NCBI GenBank assembly: GCA_003427395.1
Contig: BFEA01000001.1
Coordinates: forward strand, 5,824,949 to 5,846,108
Direction: 5' to 3'
DNA length: 21,160 nt
Source of the DNA: Chara braunii
Lineage: Eukaryota > Streptophyta > Charophyceae > Charales > Characeae
Part shown: positions 1 through 10,936 of the stretch, in pieces
Layout: each line of letters starts with the position of its first letter
Position numbering within the stretch: the stretch's first letter is position 1
Translations under genes and position numbers: made by a program
The notes under the pieces: generated by a model
Told to the model about the DNA's origin: nothing
Seen by the model: the letters and a program-made list of their open reading frames with translations, nothing else
Databases searched by the model: none

Positions 1-71
<71 letters not shown>
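1..71. repeat. (GA)n microsatellite
   Basis: An essentially perfect GA dinucleotide tract fills the left edge. The sequence just after it, to about 135, is rich in GAGACNTTGG-like steps and looks like degenerate expansion of the same purine-rich tract. Confidence 0.97.
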
Positions 72-73
<2 letters not shown>

Positions 74-1333
74 GAGACTGGGTGACATTGGACTATGGAC
101 AGAGACATTGGGAGACTATTTTGGAGACTTCATGAGCGACATTTGTGTTGACGACATCTTTATTCCTCCTCTTCCTTCGTCTCTTCCCCCTCCTCTATGG
201 ATGTTTGCTGGCCTGGTGACCTTCGTCTGTGTGTTTGGCTCGAAGACCCCTTCCACCCTGCTTGATGATGACGAGTTTGCTGCAGCTGGTCTGCGTCATT
301 GTGAGTCAGCTCGTGGTATATCAGTCTTCCGCTGTGCTATCTTTGCTCTCTGCTTGAGGTCGGTTCTTGGTTCTGATCTCTGCCTTATAGGCATGTGACA
401 GCAAGCCTGAACAAGAAGAGAGTTGGAGCATCACACGAATACCTGCATAGCCAGCCCCTTTTGGGGTGTCTTCCGCTAGTTTTCTGATGTTTCCGGTCAC
501 GATTCCATCAAAGGTGTTTTTGGTACATGGATACTGCTGAAGGCCAAAGTTGGTAATCGTCCAAGCCAAGGGCCGTTCAGAGGCACTTTTTTCCGCTATA
601 CAGGTGGTACAAGGTTGGACCCCAAAGAAAGAAGTGGTAAGGTGCTTTCTTTTTCTTGTTGTGGCAGAGGGATTCTGCTGGTTGCGGGTATGCTCAGCAT
701 GGGGTAGACTTTAGGGTTTGGACAGTTCCCTCCGGACTTCCTATTTTGGCCGAGGTATCCTTTTGTGTGCCCTAACTCCATTGTTCATCCATGGAGTGTT
801 TTGTTCTTTCTGTCTCCTCAGAATGATAGGTGTGATCCAGAAGGAGAGGGAGAAAGGAAAAATAAAATCATGTTTGTCTGCAGATGTGAAGATCACATGA
901 ACATCTCTTTAGAAGCTGGAAGGTATGGATAGCGTGAAATGGGACTTCGGTTATTTTGGACCTGAAAAGGCAGGACTCTTATGTCAATGATTGTACTATT
1001 GGACAGATGTGGAAAGGTACTTTGGCTTATTCTCATTGCAGAAAGGCATGAGTGGGTTCACTTTGTTGTTGGTCTGATAGCACAAATTAATGTGGGATGA
1101 TAAATCTTTGATGTGGAAATGTACAAGGACGATGACAATTCCTGTGCTATCAGCTTGATGTGGAACGGGAATGGATGATGATAACACAGGGAGCTACCCT
1201 GGCAGCTAGCCTGGTAATCTTGGAAGGAGTATGTGTGGTTGTGGTGAAATGTGTGGTTTTTGCCGTATTGTATTGCGTACAAAAGTATTGATGATGGCTA
1301 TCTTGTGACGTGTGTTCTCGTCCTTCTCTCCAG
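72..1333 (+). other. unassigned sequence upstream of the first recognised CLU exon
   Basis: This should be intron, and possibly 5' exon, of the CLU gene. Short open frames exist but none resembles the low-complexity N-terminus of CLU proteins or another known family. A strong pyrimidine tract plus CAG at 822 is followed by about 100 nt open in one frame and a GTATGG at 924. Its exit phase does not fit exon a, so I do not call it an exon. No promoter could be defended. Confidence 0.5.
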
Positions 1334-1395
1334 AGAATGAGGTGCTCTATCCTATGATGGTCACTGGGCCAAGTGGCGAAAAAGTGGAGCTAATG
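1334..1395 (+). CDS. CLU: CLU exon a: start of the CLU_N ubiquitin-like region
   Basis: The exon encodes NEVLYPMMVTGPSGEKVELM. This aligns in length and pattern with the LYPVSVKTQSGGKMELQ segment of Arabidopsis FRIENDLY, as remembered. The acceptor is a pyrimidine-rich TTCTCTCCAG ending at 1333 and the donor is GTGAGC at 1396. It opens with two bases of a split codon, so an upstream exon ending in phase 1 is required. I could not identify that exon in 1-1333. The intron that follows is phase 0. Confidence 0.85.
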
Positions 1396-4300
1396 GTGAG
1401 CACTCTGTGTTCCCTCTCTGCACATCACTATCTCCTGCTTTTCCCAGCCTTTCTTCTCTGTGTTGCCCGTGGTTCTCCTCTCCCTCTCTCCCCATGCATA
1501 TGATAGTCGGCTTCACAGATGGCTGACCTGGTGGGCTTGGGAATGCCGAGCTTGGTAAGCGTGGCAGGCGTGGTGTTTTTGGTGGTGGTGGGGGGGGATT
1601 GGGGGGAAAGTCTTCAATGTGCTCGAGCGTTAAGTCCTATGGAGTTTGGAGTTTTGGAACGAGTGAACCTGTGTCACCTTCTTTTTTGGGTATTCCTGGT
1701 GTCAAAGGTGGGACTTTGTTGTGGCACTTGTGGGATGCATGCGTATCTGTATGCACTATGAATGGTAAGGTTGGACTCGGTTGTGGCACTTGTGGGATGC
1801 ATGCGTATCTGTATGCACTGTGAATGGTGGCTAGGGGCATCCTGTCAATGGAGGGCAGGGGTGAGCTATGTTTAGATGTGGGGCGTTGGGGAGGGTTGAT
1901 TCTATCAAGGGTTGTTTTTTGTGGACTGGGGGGACCACTTTCAAAGAGAAGAAATAGGCTGCTGTCACTTCGTTGTAGCGTGATGGTTCTCGTCTTAGTG
2001 GTGTTGGGCTCAGTGGAGTGCCCTGTTACGATCTCCGTCGGTTGTTGTCCACACTGATATTAGTAGTGTTGGAATGTGCCCCCTTGTGGCAGAAAAGGAC
2101 CAGTTTGGTGGAAGGTTCTGGTATGCCTCGCTAGAATGGTAGTACTCTCAGACACGGAAGAACGATGGGGAAGTGGGCATTCCTCCTGAACCATGGACTC
2201 CGTCATTTTCGTGATCAAACTGTTGCAGTATTAGTGGTCAGGTCTTTGTGCTCGCCTTGGCCCAACGGGTGGCTGCAGATTGCTCCCTGGCTGATGGCCT
2301 GAAGACCACTCTGAGCTATTTCCTGTGCTGTCCTGCAAGGTAGGAGTGCTGGATAAAGGAGAGAGACACACCTCAGTGGCTCACAGGAGTCAGATCTTGT
2401 GTGTTTGTGTGTCAATGTGCCTTGGGGTTCACTTCTCTGTGATTATTGCCTTGATTTTGTGCGTATGCCTGATAGCCTGGACAGCACCATGAGATGATTC
2501 AGACGCTACCATGCAAGTCAGAGGGAGTGCAGATAAAGGAGAGAGAGACACCACAACTTGCGCATTGTATGCAGTTCTCGTGTGTGTGTGTTGGTGTTAC
2601 TGTGTGTTGTCTTCCGTGTGTCCGTGATGATTGGCTTGATCTGATCTGGATGATTGCATGAATACAATTGTTGTTTGACTGGTACGTCAATGGTGGTCAC
2701 TGATGAGTGAGCGTCTACCAAACTGCTGGACTGTGCATTTCAACAGGTTCTGCCGACAGACACAGTGATGGATATAAGGCAGTTCCTTGCGGATGCCCCA
2801 GAGACGTGCTTCTATACGTGTTATGATCTCATTCTGACGCTGCCAACAGGAATGAGGTATCAGCTTATGGATTACCTTGAGCTGTCCGAGGTGTGCGATG
2901 TGGCAGCAGGGGGCTGCAAGTTGGAGATGGTGGATGGTGAGTTAGTGTCCTTGTTTGGGCTTGTCGTTGTTTTGCGTATAGCTAACAAGGAAGCCCCTTG
3001 CAGAACAATATGTTTTCGAGAGAGAGGAGTAATTGAATATTATCACTGGACGATGACTGCATCCCACTCTGCTATGTCGGAGGGAGCCTTTGCAGGGAAA
3101 TCTGTGGGGTGATAACGCGTGGTTGAATTGGCAATTCCACTGAGCTTAAGCGCAGATCGGACTGTGAAGGTGTTCCTAATTCCAAGCACCAATCTCTGCA
3201 TTAGTATGCATGCATTCATCGAATTTGGCTCTGCCTGCTGGGAGACACCAATCGCCTGAAAGCTCGGCCATAGATGATGTTAGGGTTTCTCGCTGCAGTT
3301 CTCTTTTGTGAAGTTTCAAAATCTGGCTCCGATCAGAGAGATGATTCTCTGAACGGAGACTGTAAGTATGTGGCAGGTGGAGCATCATTGTATGTATTTG
3401 CCAACTTGGGCTCTGCCTGCTGGGAGACACCAATCGCTCGCTTGAAAGCTGGGCCAGAGGTGATGTCAAGGTTTTTCACTGCAGTTCTCATTTGTGGAGT
3501 TTCAAAATCTGGTTCAGATCAGGGGGATGATTTTCTAAACTGAGACTAGGTATGTTGCAGATGGAGCATCATTATCAAGTATGCGGTACAATCATCAATA
3601 GGAAGTGCAGAGTGTGTGGCAAAATGGGTGAGAAAAAGGACATTTTTCAAAGATTTAAGGATTGTGCTTCAACTACATCTCAACCCGGAAAGGCCTGGAA
3701 CCATTATGCAGATTAGGCTTGTGCTGGAAATCGGGTCCAGCGTCCCATATCCACAAGCTTTCGAAAAATGCTGCAACTGGACTAACAAAAGGAGAATCTT
3801 GTTCCTACAAATTCTGGGCCTCGTGTCTTGTCCGTCTACCCAAAGACCTGCATTAGCAAAGACACAACTCCCTTAAAAAAAAAAAAAAAAAAAAAGATTG
3901 TGCTTCAAGCCTTCAACTCCTTTTTGGGACATCTGTCAAAATTGGAACGATATGGAGAAGATTAGCATGACCCCTGAGCAAGGATACACAGAGAGAAGAT
4001 TAGCGTCCCCTGCGCAAGGATGACACTCATAAATCGGAAAATGGTACCCACTTAAAAAAAATAAAAATTGTGCTTGAAGCCGTGAACTCCAAAAGCCATC
4101 TGTGTCTTCCCTTTCTCTGCGCGTCCTTGCATTCTCTCTCCTAACCCTGTCTGGCTTACTCTGTCATCTTTTTCACAGCGTGCAAGTGGGCTGTCATGAC
4201 AGATGGGGTACGGGCGCCTCATGCCAAACCACACTGGCATGGGGAGCCTTGCCCCTGAGAGGCACAGTCAACAGGGAGAGCTGAAAGAAATAAAGACGAG

Positions 4301-5054
4301 AAACCGCAAAAGAGTTAAAAGGAAGAAAGACGACAAGAACTGCTCAGAGAATGGCAAAATAAATGGGTTCAGCGCCTCTCTTGCCATCTGCTCTTTTCTT
4401 CATTTGCTTCACTCTGAATCCAGAATGCTTGGTACATAAATTGAGCAAGAAAGGGAAAGCGGTAAAGGGCCGACCAAGAAATCCCAAAGAACGGTGGAAG
4501 GATTGAGAGTGAGACTAAAGACTAGAGTGTTTGGGAAATCCCATGACAGTGTGACCTAAATGAGTGGAATGGGGGAACGGTACCATTGGAGAACTGTATA
4601 CTGTTTCTCATGTGTATCATATCAGGTGCATGAAGGTGTGGCCTTTGGAATTATAGCTGTGGAAACAAGTGGACTTGTGACTGTTTCTCTGATCAAATTG
4701 GGGTTTGGTTCTGGGGCTCATTGTGTGGTGGATAAGGTTGCAGCTAGGTACAATCAGTGATGTTTTTTTCAGAGTTGTGGTGCTTACAACATATCGTACT
4801 GTATCTGACATATCAACTGAAAGCATGAATGTAATGCATATTTTGATGTCTCTCTCTTTTCTATTTGCAGCATTTTATGATGATAGGACAGTTCGTAATC
4901 ATGTTCGGCGGACAAGGGACTTGATATCTACTTCGAACATCCATATGTCTTTGTCGACAAAACTGGCAATGGAATTTGAGAAGTCGCTGGCAAATGGTAC
5001 AGTGTAAATGCTCAACACATTGGTTCAGTGTTTCGTGATCGGTATCCCTTGCAG

Positions 5055-5115
<61 letters not shown>

Positions 5116-8100
5116 GCATGCGTGGTTGAGGACAACTAATGTCCCATGGCAACTTTTCTCTATCTATAAAGGGGGATAGCTCAGATTATTACGAATTCTT
5201 ACAGTATTGTTTGCTTATCAACACCACGTAGCATTGAGCTATAGGGTGGCTCCATAGGTAGGTATAAGGTGAAACATGAACAGCATGAAGGTGAGGTCGT
5301 GCCTGGTCTGGCTGTGTGTCAAAGCATTATAAGGGCATTCTCACGCTTTCATCGATGCATCTGATTGTTTTTATGAGCGTATGAAGCCAAAACATATCAA
5401 GCCAGAAAAGTCTTAGTGTGATTATGCTGTGCAGCCCTTTCTCTGTTTGAGGTTTTACATTGTTATCAAGATGTTGACGTGCATTTGTCACGGTCATGCC
5501 CTGGTGCCAGTAAGGTGGGAACGCAGGATATGGTGTGCATAGAAGAACAGAACAGTCGTCTTTTCAACTTTCTTCTCCCTGACGTGAATGTCATAGGGTG
5601 TGCAAGTAAGCTCAGTTCACTCAGTTGTGAGTCCCAAGAGGATACGATTTTTGTGGAGCCCAGTGCTGGACTGCAGAAGGTACTGGTCCTATAAGAGAAG
5701 CACCGAGGGAAAGTGTTTGTGTCAGGTGTTGTGTTTTGTGTATAAATCTTCGCCACTGATACGGAGGGGGGGGGAGTTGAGCTATGAAGTGCTGCGAAGC
5801 ATTATGGAGCATTGATGTTATTGCACTCGAGATATGATGCATTTCTTCTGTTCTTTTTTTTTAAATATGAACAAAATACAGCTGTCTTCTCCTCCTATGG
5901 GGACATTTGTATTTTTTTACCTGCCCTATTTTCTTCCCTCGTTTTACCTCACACTAGCTACCGATATCTACCCACAAGCCCTACAAGGCAGATATTGAAT
6001 CACCTCTCTTCAGGAAGAGCAGCTACTACCCCAGACAAGCAAGGGGTGCAACAGCCTATTGGCACATCAAGGGAACCCTTTTTTTTTTTCTTTTTTTTTT
6101 TTCCGGTTATGGTCCTGGCTCCTTCTATTCTGGGGAGCGTCAGTCCGGTTCCTATTCCACCGGCAAGTCAAAATAAGCATTACATCAATGACACTCACAT
6201 ACGCTTCCTTCCGTCAGGCCGAAGGATCCCTGAACAGCATTGATTGCTCCACCGTGGTGGAGGATTGACTGTCAGCTTGCCCTATCCCACTCTTTCCTCT
6301 CAGACCTAGGTTCCAGGTCTGCCAGATAGCACCATTGGCCCTAGAAAGAGCTCATCNGATAAACTTGACGGCCTGTATCTTCCCCATGCATCTCCCTACC
6401 CCTTTGGAAGATCTGTGATAAACCCTACACCCTAAACCCTATGCCTGCGCCCGACTTCCAATAGTCGAACTCTATCCCTTTCTTTTTTTTTTTTTTTCCT
6501 CATCCAAACTGTCTGGAATGAACCTTGAGAAATGTCCATTGCTAAACCCTAAACCCTTGATCTTACTGCCACACTCTAGAATGTGTCCTATAAACAGTCC
6601 TTAACTCACCCTAAACTCTATCCTCACCAACCCATCCTCTATGTCTATGTGGTTCCCTTAAACCCTAACCTCATCCTAACTGTCTGGAACGTGTCCTCTC
6701 CAAATGAAGGATAAATTATTATTCTTTATGATTGCAACTGCTCCTTGCCCCAAGATATTCTGATTAAACCGTTTCATTATCTCTTCCGCTTGTCCCGGAT
6801 GGAGTGGTACTCGTTTCCTTACTACTTTCCATTGTGCTCTAAAATCTGTTTCAACCAACGTGAGAAATATCTCCCTTGCTTCCTGTATGTGCATTGGCCT
6901 ATCTTCAAAAGTAACTTGGCACCTGCGTTTCCAGATAGTCCAGAGACTATACTGTCGCACTAATTTAAAAAGATGTTTCTCAAAGTTCTGCCATAGNTTC
7001 GGGATGTTGAGTCCCAACATAAGGGAGATTTTAGACTCAGGAAAAGAAGACCTTGTAATCTGTCCCCATATGTTCCTCACTTCCCCCCAAAACTTACCTG
7101 CTTCCTCACATGCTATGAGGCAATGCAGCATTGTTTCCGGATCCCCCGATCTACATACCCGGCATGCAGCACTGTCCGCGCTCCTCTGACCCAAACTTCT
7201 ACGCTCATCCAACCAAGCATTGACCGGAAGTGNCACGTGAGCTATCAACCACTGCATACTTCTAACCAACCCCAACCGTATAGCTGTAATACTTGACCAA
7301 GGTATTTTCGTTAACTGATTACGTGGAATGTCTACTCTCNTTTCCCATCTCTTTGTCAATAAAGGCGCGAGCGTATGAGCCCGTCTTCTCAATCNATACC
7401 CAGAACTAGTAGTATAATGTAAGATGTTAATTCTTCTTTCTACACCTNTACCTCTATTCTTGAGCTTCCAAGCCCATTCTACCGGATCCACTTCCAGATC
7501 TTCAATTGATACTGATGGACTATAAATTGTAAAATCCTCTGTCTCCACTACCCTCACCTTCCTCAGATATTGTTTAAGAATAACTAACTGAACTTTAGAA
7601 GTNATGTCCAGAAGAGAAGTTGTATTGGATGGATGGGTAATTTCATACTTATCTGCATGTAGCCAATCNTGCTTTGAAGAATCTTGATTCCATATCCTGA
7701 AGGCTTCCTTAGGTTCACTATCATAGTTCCATGTGGCCCAGTCCCCCTGCTGCCATTTTATACCCTCCTGTAGGACTTGTTGCCACCTTTGTGGTATTGC
7801 CCCTAAGACAATCCCCCGATTATCATCTAATTTATGACATCCTTTTAATTGAGTCCTTAATTCTCCCACTGTTTTCCATCTCCCTTCCCTGTCTTCCCAG
7901 ATATGCTTTACTTGCCAAACCCCATGCTCTACCCATCTTCCCCACTTTGCGTCTTTTATNGACAGTATCAGCGGNTNCCCTTGTGCATCCCTAATACTCT
8001 GATTACCAAACAAAGGTTGTCTAAGAATTTCTTCCCTCGTGCCTGGCTCCTTAACTTTTGCTGGGAAAATGTCCTTCCATAGTCTCAATAGCTGTACCCA

Positions 8101-10877
8101 ATACGATGTTTTCGCTGCTTCATTGTCAGCCCCCTGAATACCTCGTACATGTCCTCCCACCTTAGGCCAATTACTACACATTAACCAAAACAAGCCTGAC
8201 ATATTCTGGGGCGTTTTGAATTTAGCCATTTGTCGTATTCTGTGCAACACTATAGAGGTCCATGGTAGCTTGTGCTGTGTTAAGAGTCTAACCACCCACT
8301 TCGTTTGCAATGCCTTTAGTTGAGTATCTGGGTCCAGAATTCCCAGCCCCCCCTGTTGTTTTGGAATGGTGACATGCTTTTTACCTCACCTTATTTTTGG
8401 GGGACAGTTGTATTTTTTGGGGGACAGTTGTATTTTTTTCCCTACCCTATTTTCTTGTCTTTTTACCTCACACTAGCTACCCGTATCTATGTCCTACCGA
8501 CAAGCCATACAAGGCAGATAATGGATCACCTCTATTCAGGAAGAGCAGCTACTATCCCAGACAAGTACAACAGCCTATTCGCACATCAAGTGAACCCGGA
8601 TCTAAGACTAAGTCCACAGCTAGGATCTAGGGCTAGGGTCTAGGGCTAGGGTCTAGCGCTAGGGTCTAAGGCCACCTTAAGTTTACTAACCATGTTTCTA
8701 CATCGGCTAGGGTCTAGGGCTAGGGTCTAAGGCCACCTTAAATTTACTAACCATGTTTCTACATCGGCTAGGGTCTAAGGCTAGGGTCTAAGGCCACCTT
8801 AAATTTACTAACCATGTTTCTACATCTACCTACTTCTGCTCTGTGCAGGGAGCAGTACCCAAGCTCCTAACACCTGGCATGGGCTGGAAAGAATCACTTC
8901 CACAACCAGCCAGGAGGCCCAAGCCAACAATGTCCGCGGGTGAACCTGAAGCATCCCCCAGGAGGCCACGGGTATCGAACCCACGACGAGCGCCACTTAC
9001 GTGCTCAACCAACTGAGCTAGCCTGCGTGGGCAACATGATGCATTTCTAGTATTGTGATTTGTGAAATGATTGCGATAGGCTCTGGGTGTTGCCGAGTGT
9101 CCTGTTGCATCGTTTCTTCCAGCTCGCCCACAATGTCACCTTGCCGATCAAGCCGAAGCTGGTCTTTTCTGATTTGTCAAAGTGGGGTGGCATGTTAGTC
9201 CAGAGGAGGAGTTGGTGAAATGATCAGGTGAACGGATATGTTCTGTGCGATTCCAAGAGAAGTGATTGATTTTGTAATCACTCTGGCATGCGTGTCGTTG
9301 ATACCTTGCGGGTGAGGGGTGGGGAGTCATCATGGTGGCTGCAGTGGGGTGAGGCGAATCTGTATCACCGATGCTTGAGGTGGAGTCGTGAAGAGGGGAG
9401 AGATATTGGGTTTAGTGTTGTGCAACCGTTCTTTGAATTGCTGTCGAGTCATTTGAGTACTGTGCTCCCTACAAAAAACAGTGATCCTGTATAGTGAAAT
9501 TTTAGTTGGAACTTGAAAGCAGGCTCTTACATGACAGTGTGCATGTGTGATAGTTTTCTAGATGGGAAGGTGCTCCCTAGAAAAGGCCTTGCGCATGTGA
9601 TGATTTCAGAAGTTCTGTAGCAAGGATGTGCCTGTCCTACCTGGTGAGCATGTAATTGCTAGGCAGCTGGAGCTTGGGATAAAGATGTAGACAGGAATAT
9701 TGTGGAAGCGTGTAGGCCTTTGTGCCGAGGTCTGAGCTTACTTGACATGTGTCTTGAGTCTTGCAAGGACTTATTGTTGCATTGGCTACACAGCCAACTT
9801 TTGTTGTCATCGACCTTCTGGCATTTTCGGCAAATGAAATGCGGAGTATTGCATGATCTTAACCTTGCCCAGGGCTATACGTGTGTATTCCGCTGGTGAA
9901 AATTCACAGGGAAATCGGCCCCTGAGACATCATCTTCCAAAAGCATAGGAGCTGCCGCGAAGTTGGATGCAGACAAAGTGGATGGGGTTGCAGGAGGGAC
10001 GGATGGTCTTGGGTTTATGGAGGACTCAGCAGGGCACCTTCTCAGGCTGCTTGTGGAAGCCCAGGCTTCTGACCCGGACGGTTCATCCTGCCTGGGAAAA
10101 CTGGCGTTCTCTTCGCTTAACCCAGTCCCTGGGTATAGAAGGTATGTTATCTATGGAGTTTGCAGACGATGCGGTCTGTATCTTTTTTGGCCTGGTGTGG
10201 TCTACGGTGTGGGTTCAAGGTTGCTGTTGCCATGATCCTTGCTGGATTCAATGATGAAATCAGCCGACAATTGGCTATGAAGTTTGACTCAGCACCACAA
10301 TGACAAAATAATGGAGAAGAGGGGACGAAGAAGAACAAGACAAAGTAGAGAAGAATTGAAAACAGTCCCTACAATACCTCTCTCCCTTGTGTTATTCACA
10401 ATGTCCTCCTTCATCAAAGTGTCTCAAAGAACGAATGGAAGTTTTCACAAAGGATGGACAATGAATGAGTGCCAAGGCAGCCAAGTGTCTTTTCCACCCT
10501 TGAAAGATTAAGAGTGGGATTAGTGTATCCAATGCCATCTGCAATTACGTACGGCTGTAAGCTCACTCCTGAAAAAAGTGGACCTGTGAAGGCGTAGGAA
10601 AACGCAAAGTGCAAGGATGTATAATTGCGTGTATTGACGTCTGTGTTGTGACAGTGTTGCGCATGGCCTAGAGACCCCCCACAAAAAAATTCAGATTTTT
10701 CTGAACATTTGCTGATAGGGTGGTATTTGGGGGGGGAAGGGGGGGTAGAAGGGGTTTTGGTGGGGATAGGAGAGGTATAGATGGGGAATGAATCTTTAAA
10801 GATTCTTATTATTTATTCTACTGGCCCAAATGATCCAAAAATTTGGTGGCATACACCTAATGCAAGGTGGAAGCCAC

Positions 10878-10936
<59 letters not shown>

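Larger units (their letters stand above)
6079..8398 (-). mobile_element. 5'-truncated non-LTR retrotransposon (LINE)
   Basis: On the minus strand it starts near 8375-8398 inside the coding region. It runs through the ORF C-terminus and a 3' region, and ends in an interrupted A tract (6102-6079; plus-strand T11-C-T12). The 3' region (6675-6103) holds several CCCTAAA-like motifs in plus-strand reading. Its last 55 bp recur near 19035-19088. The reverse transcriptase and endonuclease domains are missing, so it is a dead copy. All ambiguous bases of the window fall inside it. Confidence 0.87.
5834..9048 (-). mobile_element. nested retroelement block: tRNA-headed SINE-like element split by a truncated LINE
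   Basis: ATGATGCATTTCT occurs exactly at 5834-5846 and 9036-9048, bracketing the whole block. On the minus strand it begins with a tRNA-like Pol III promoter (from 9032). It passes through a unique body, three 61-bp repeats and a roughly 180-bp segment, and ends in an A-rich tail next to 5847. This is what a single tRNA-derived retroposon with a 13-bp target duplication should look like. A LINE fragment with its own poly(A) sits inside it. Removing the LINE and one of the two flanking 180-bp copies leaves a host element of roughly 0.67 kb. The block lies in CLU intron 3, antisense to the gene. Confidence 0.78.

Noticed and set aside
72-398. 108-codon plus-strand frame beginning just after the GA tract
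   Set aside because: Its start is degenerate GA-repeat sequence, the rest matches no family, and it lacks the Lys/Ala-rich character of CLU N-termini. It is likely chance.
823-923. Candidate upstream CLU exon with a strong pyrimidine tract and GTATGG donor
   Set aside because: Its open frame exits in phase 2, whereas exon a needs a phase 1 partner. Joining them gives a stop within three codons, and there is no similarity to CLU proteins.
3176-3543. Overlapping frames on both strands in the 182-bp duplication
   Set aside because: They arise because the duplication keeps the same frame open twice. The sequence is intronic and unlike any protein.
4363-4506. 47-codon frame ending GRPRNPKERWKD, reminiscent of a LINE ORF end
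   Set aside because: The similarity is a short basic motif only, with no RT or zinc-knuckle, no poly(A) nearby, and a hydrophobic unrelated N-terminal half.
5812-6243. 143-codon plus-strand frame with poly-Phe
   Set aside because: It is the antisense of the SINE and LINE tails; the Phe run is the poly(T) complement of a retroelement poly(A).
5899-8597. Reading the paired ~180-bp direct repeats as LTRs of a retrotransposon
   Set aside because: The enclosed coding sequence is a non-LTR type (GGLGI and zf-RVT). There is no primer-binding site or polypurine tract, and the repeats lack TG...CA ends.
8960-9032. A functional tRNA gene
   Set aside because: The A and B boxes are good, but the acceptor stem does not close, the anticodon arm is poor, and the sequence continues as a repeat with a target duplication. 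A SINE head explains it better.
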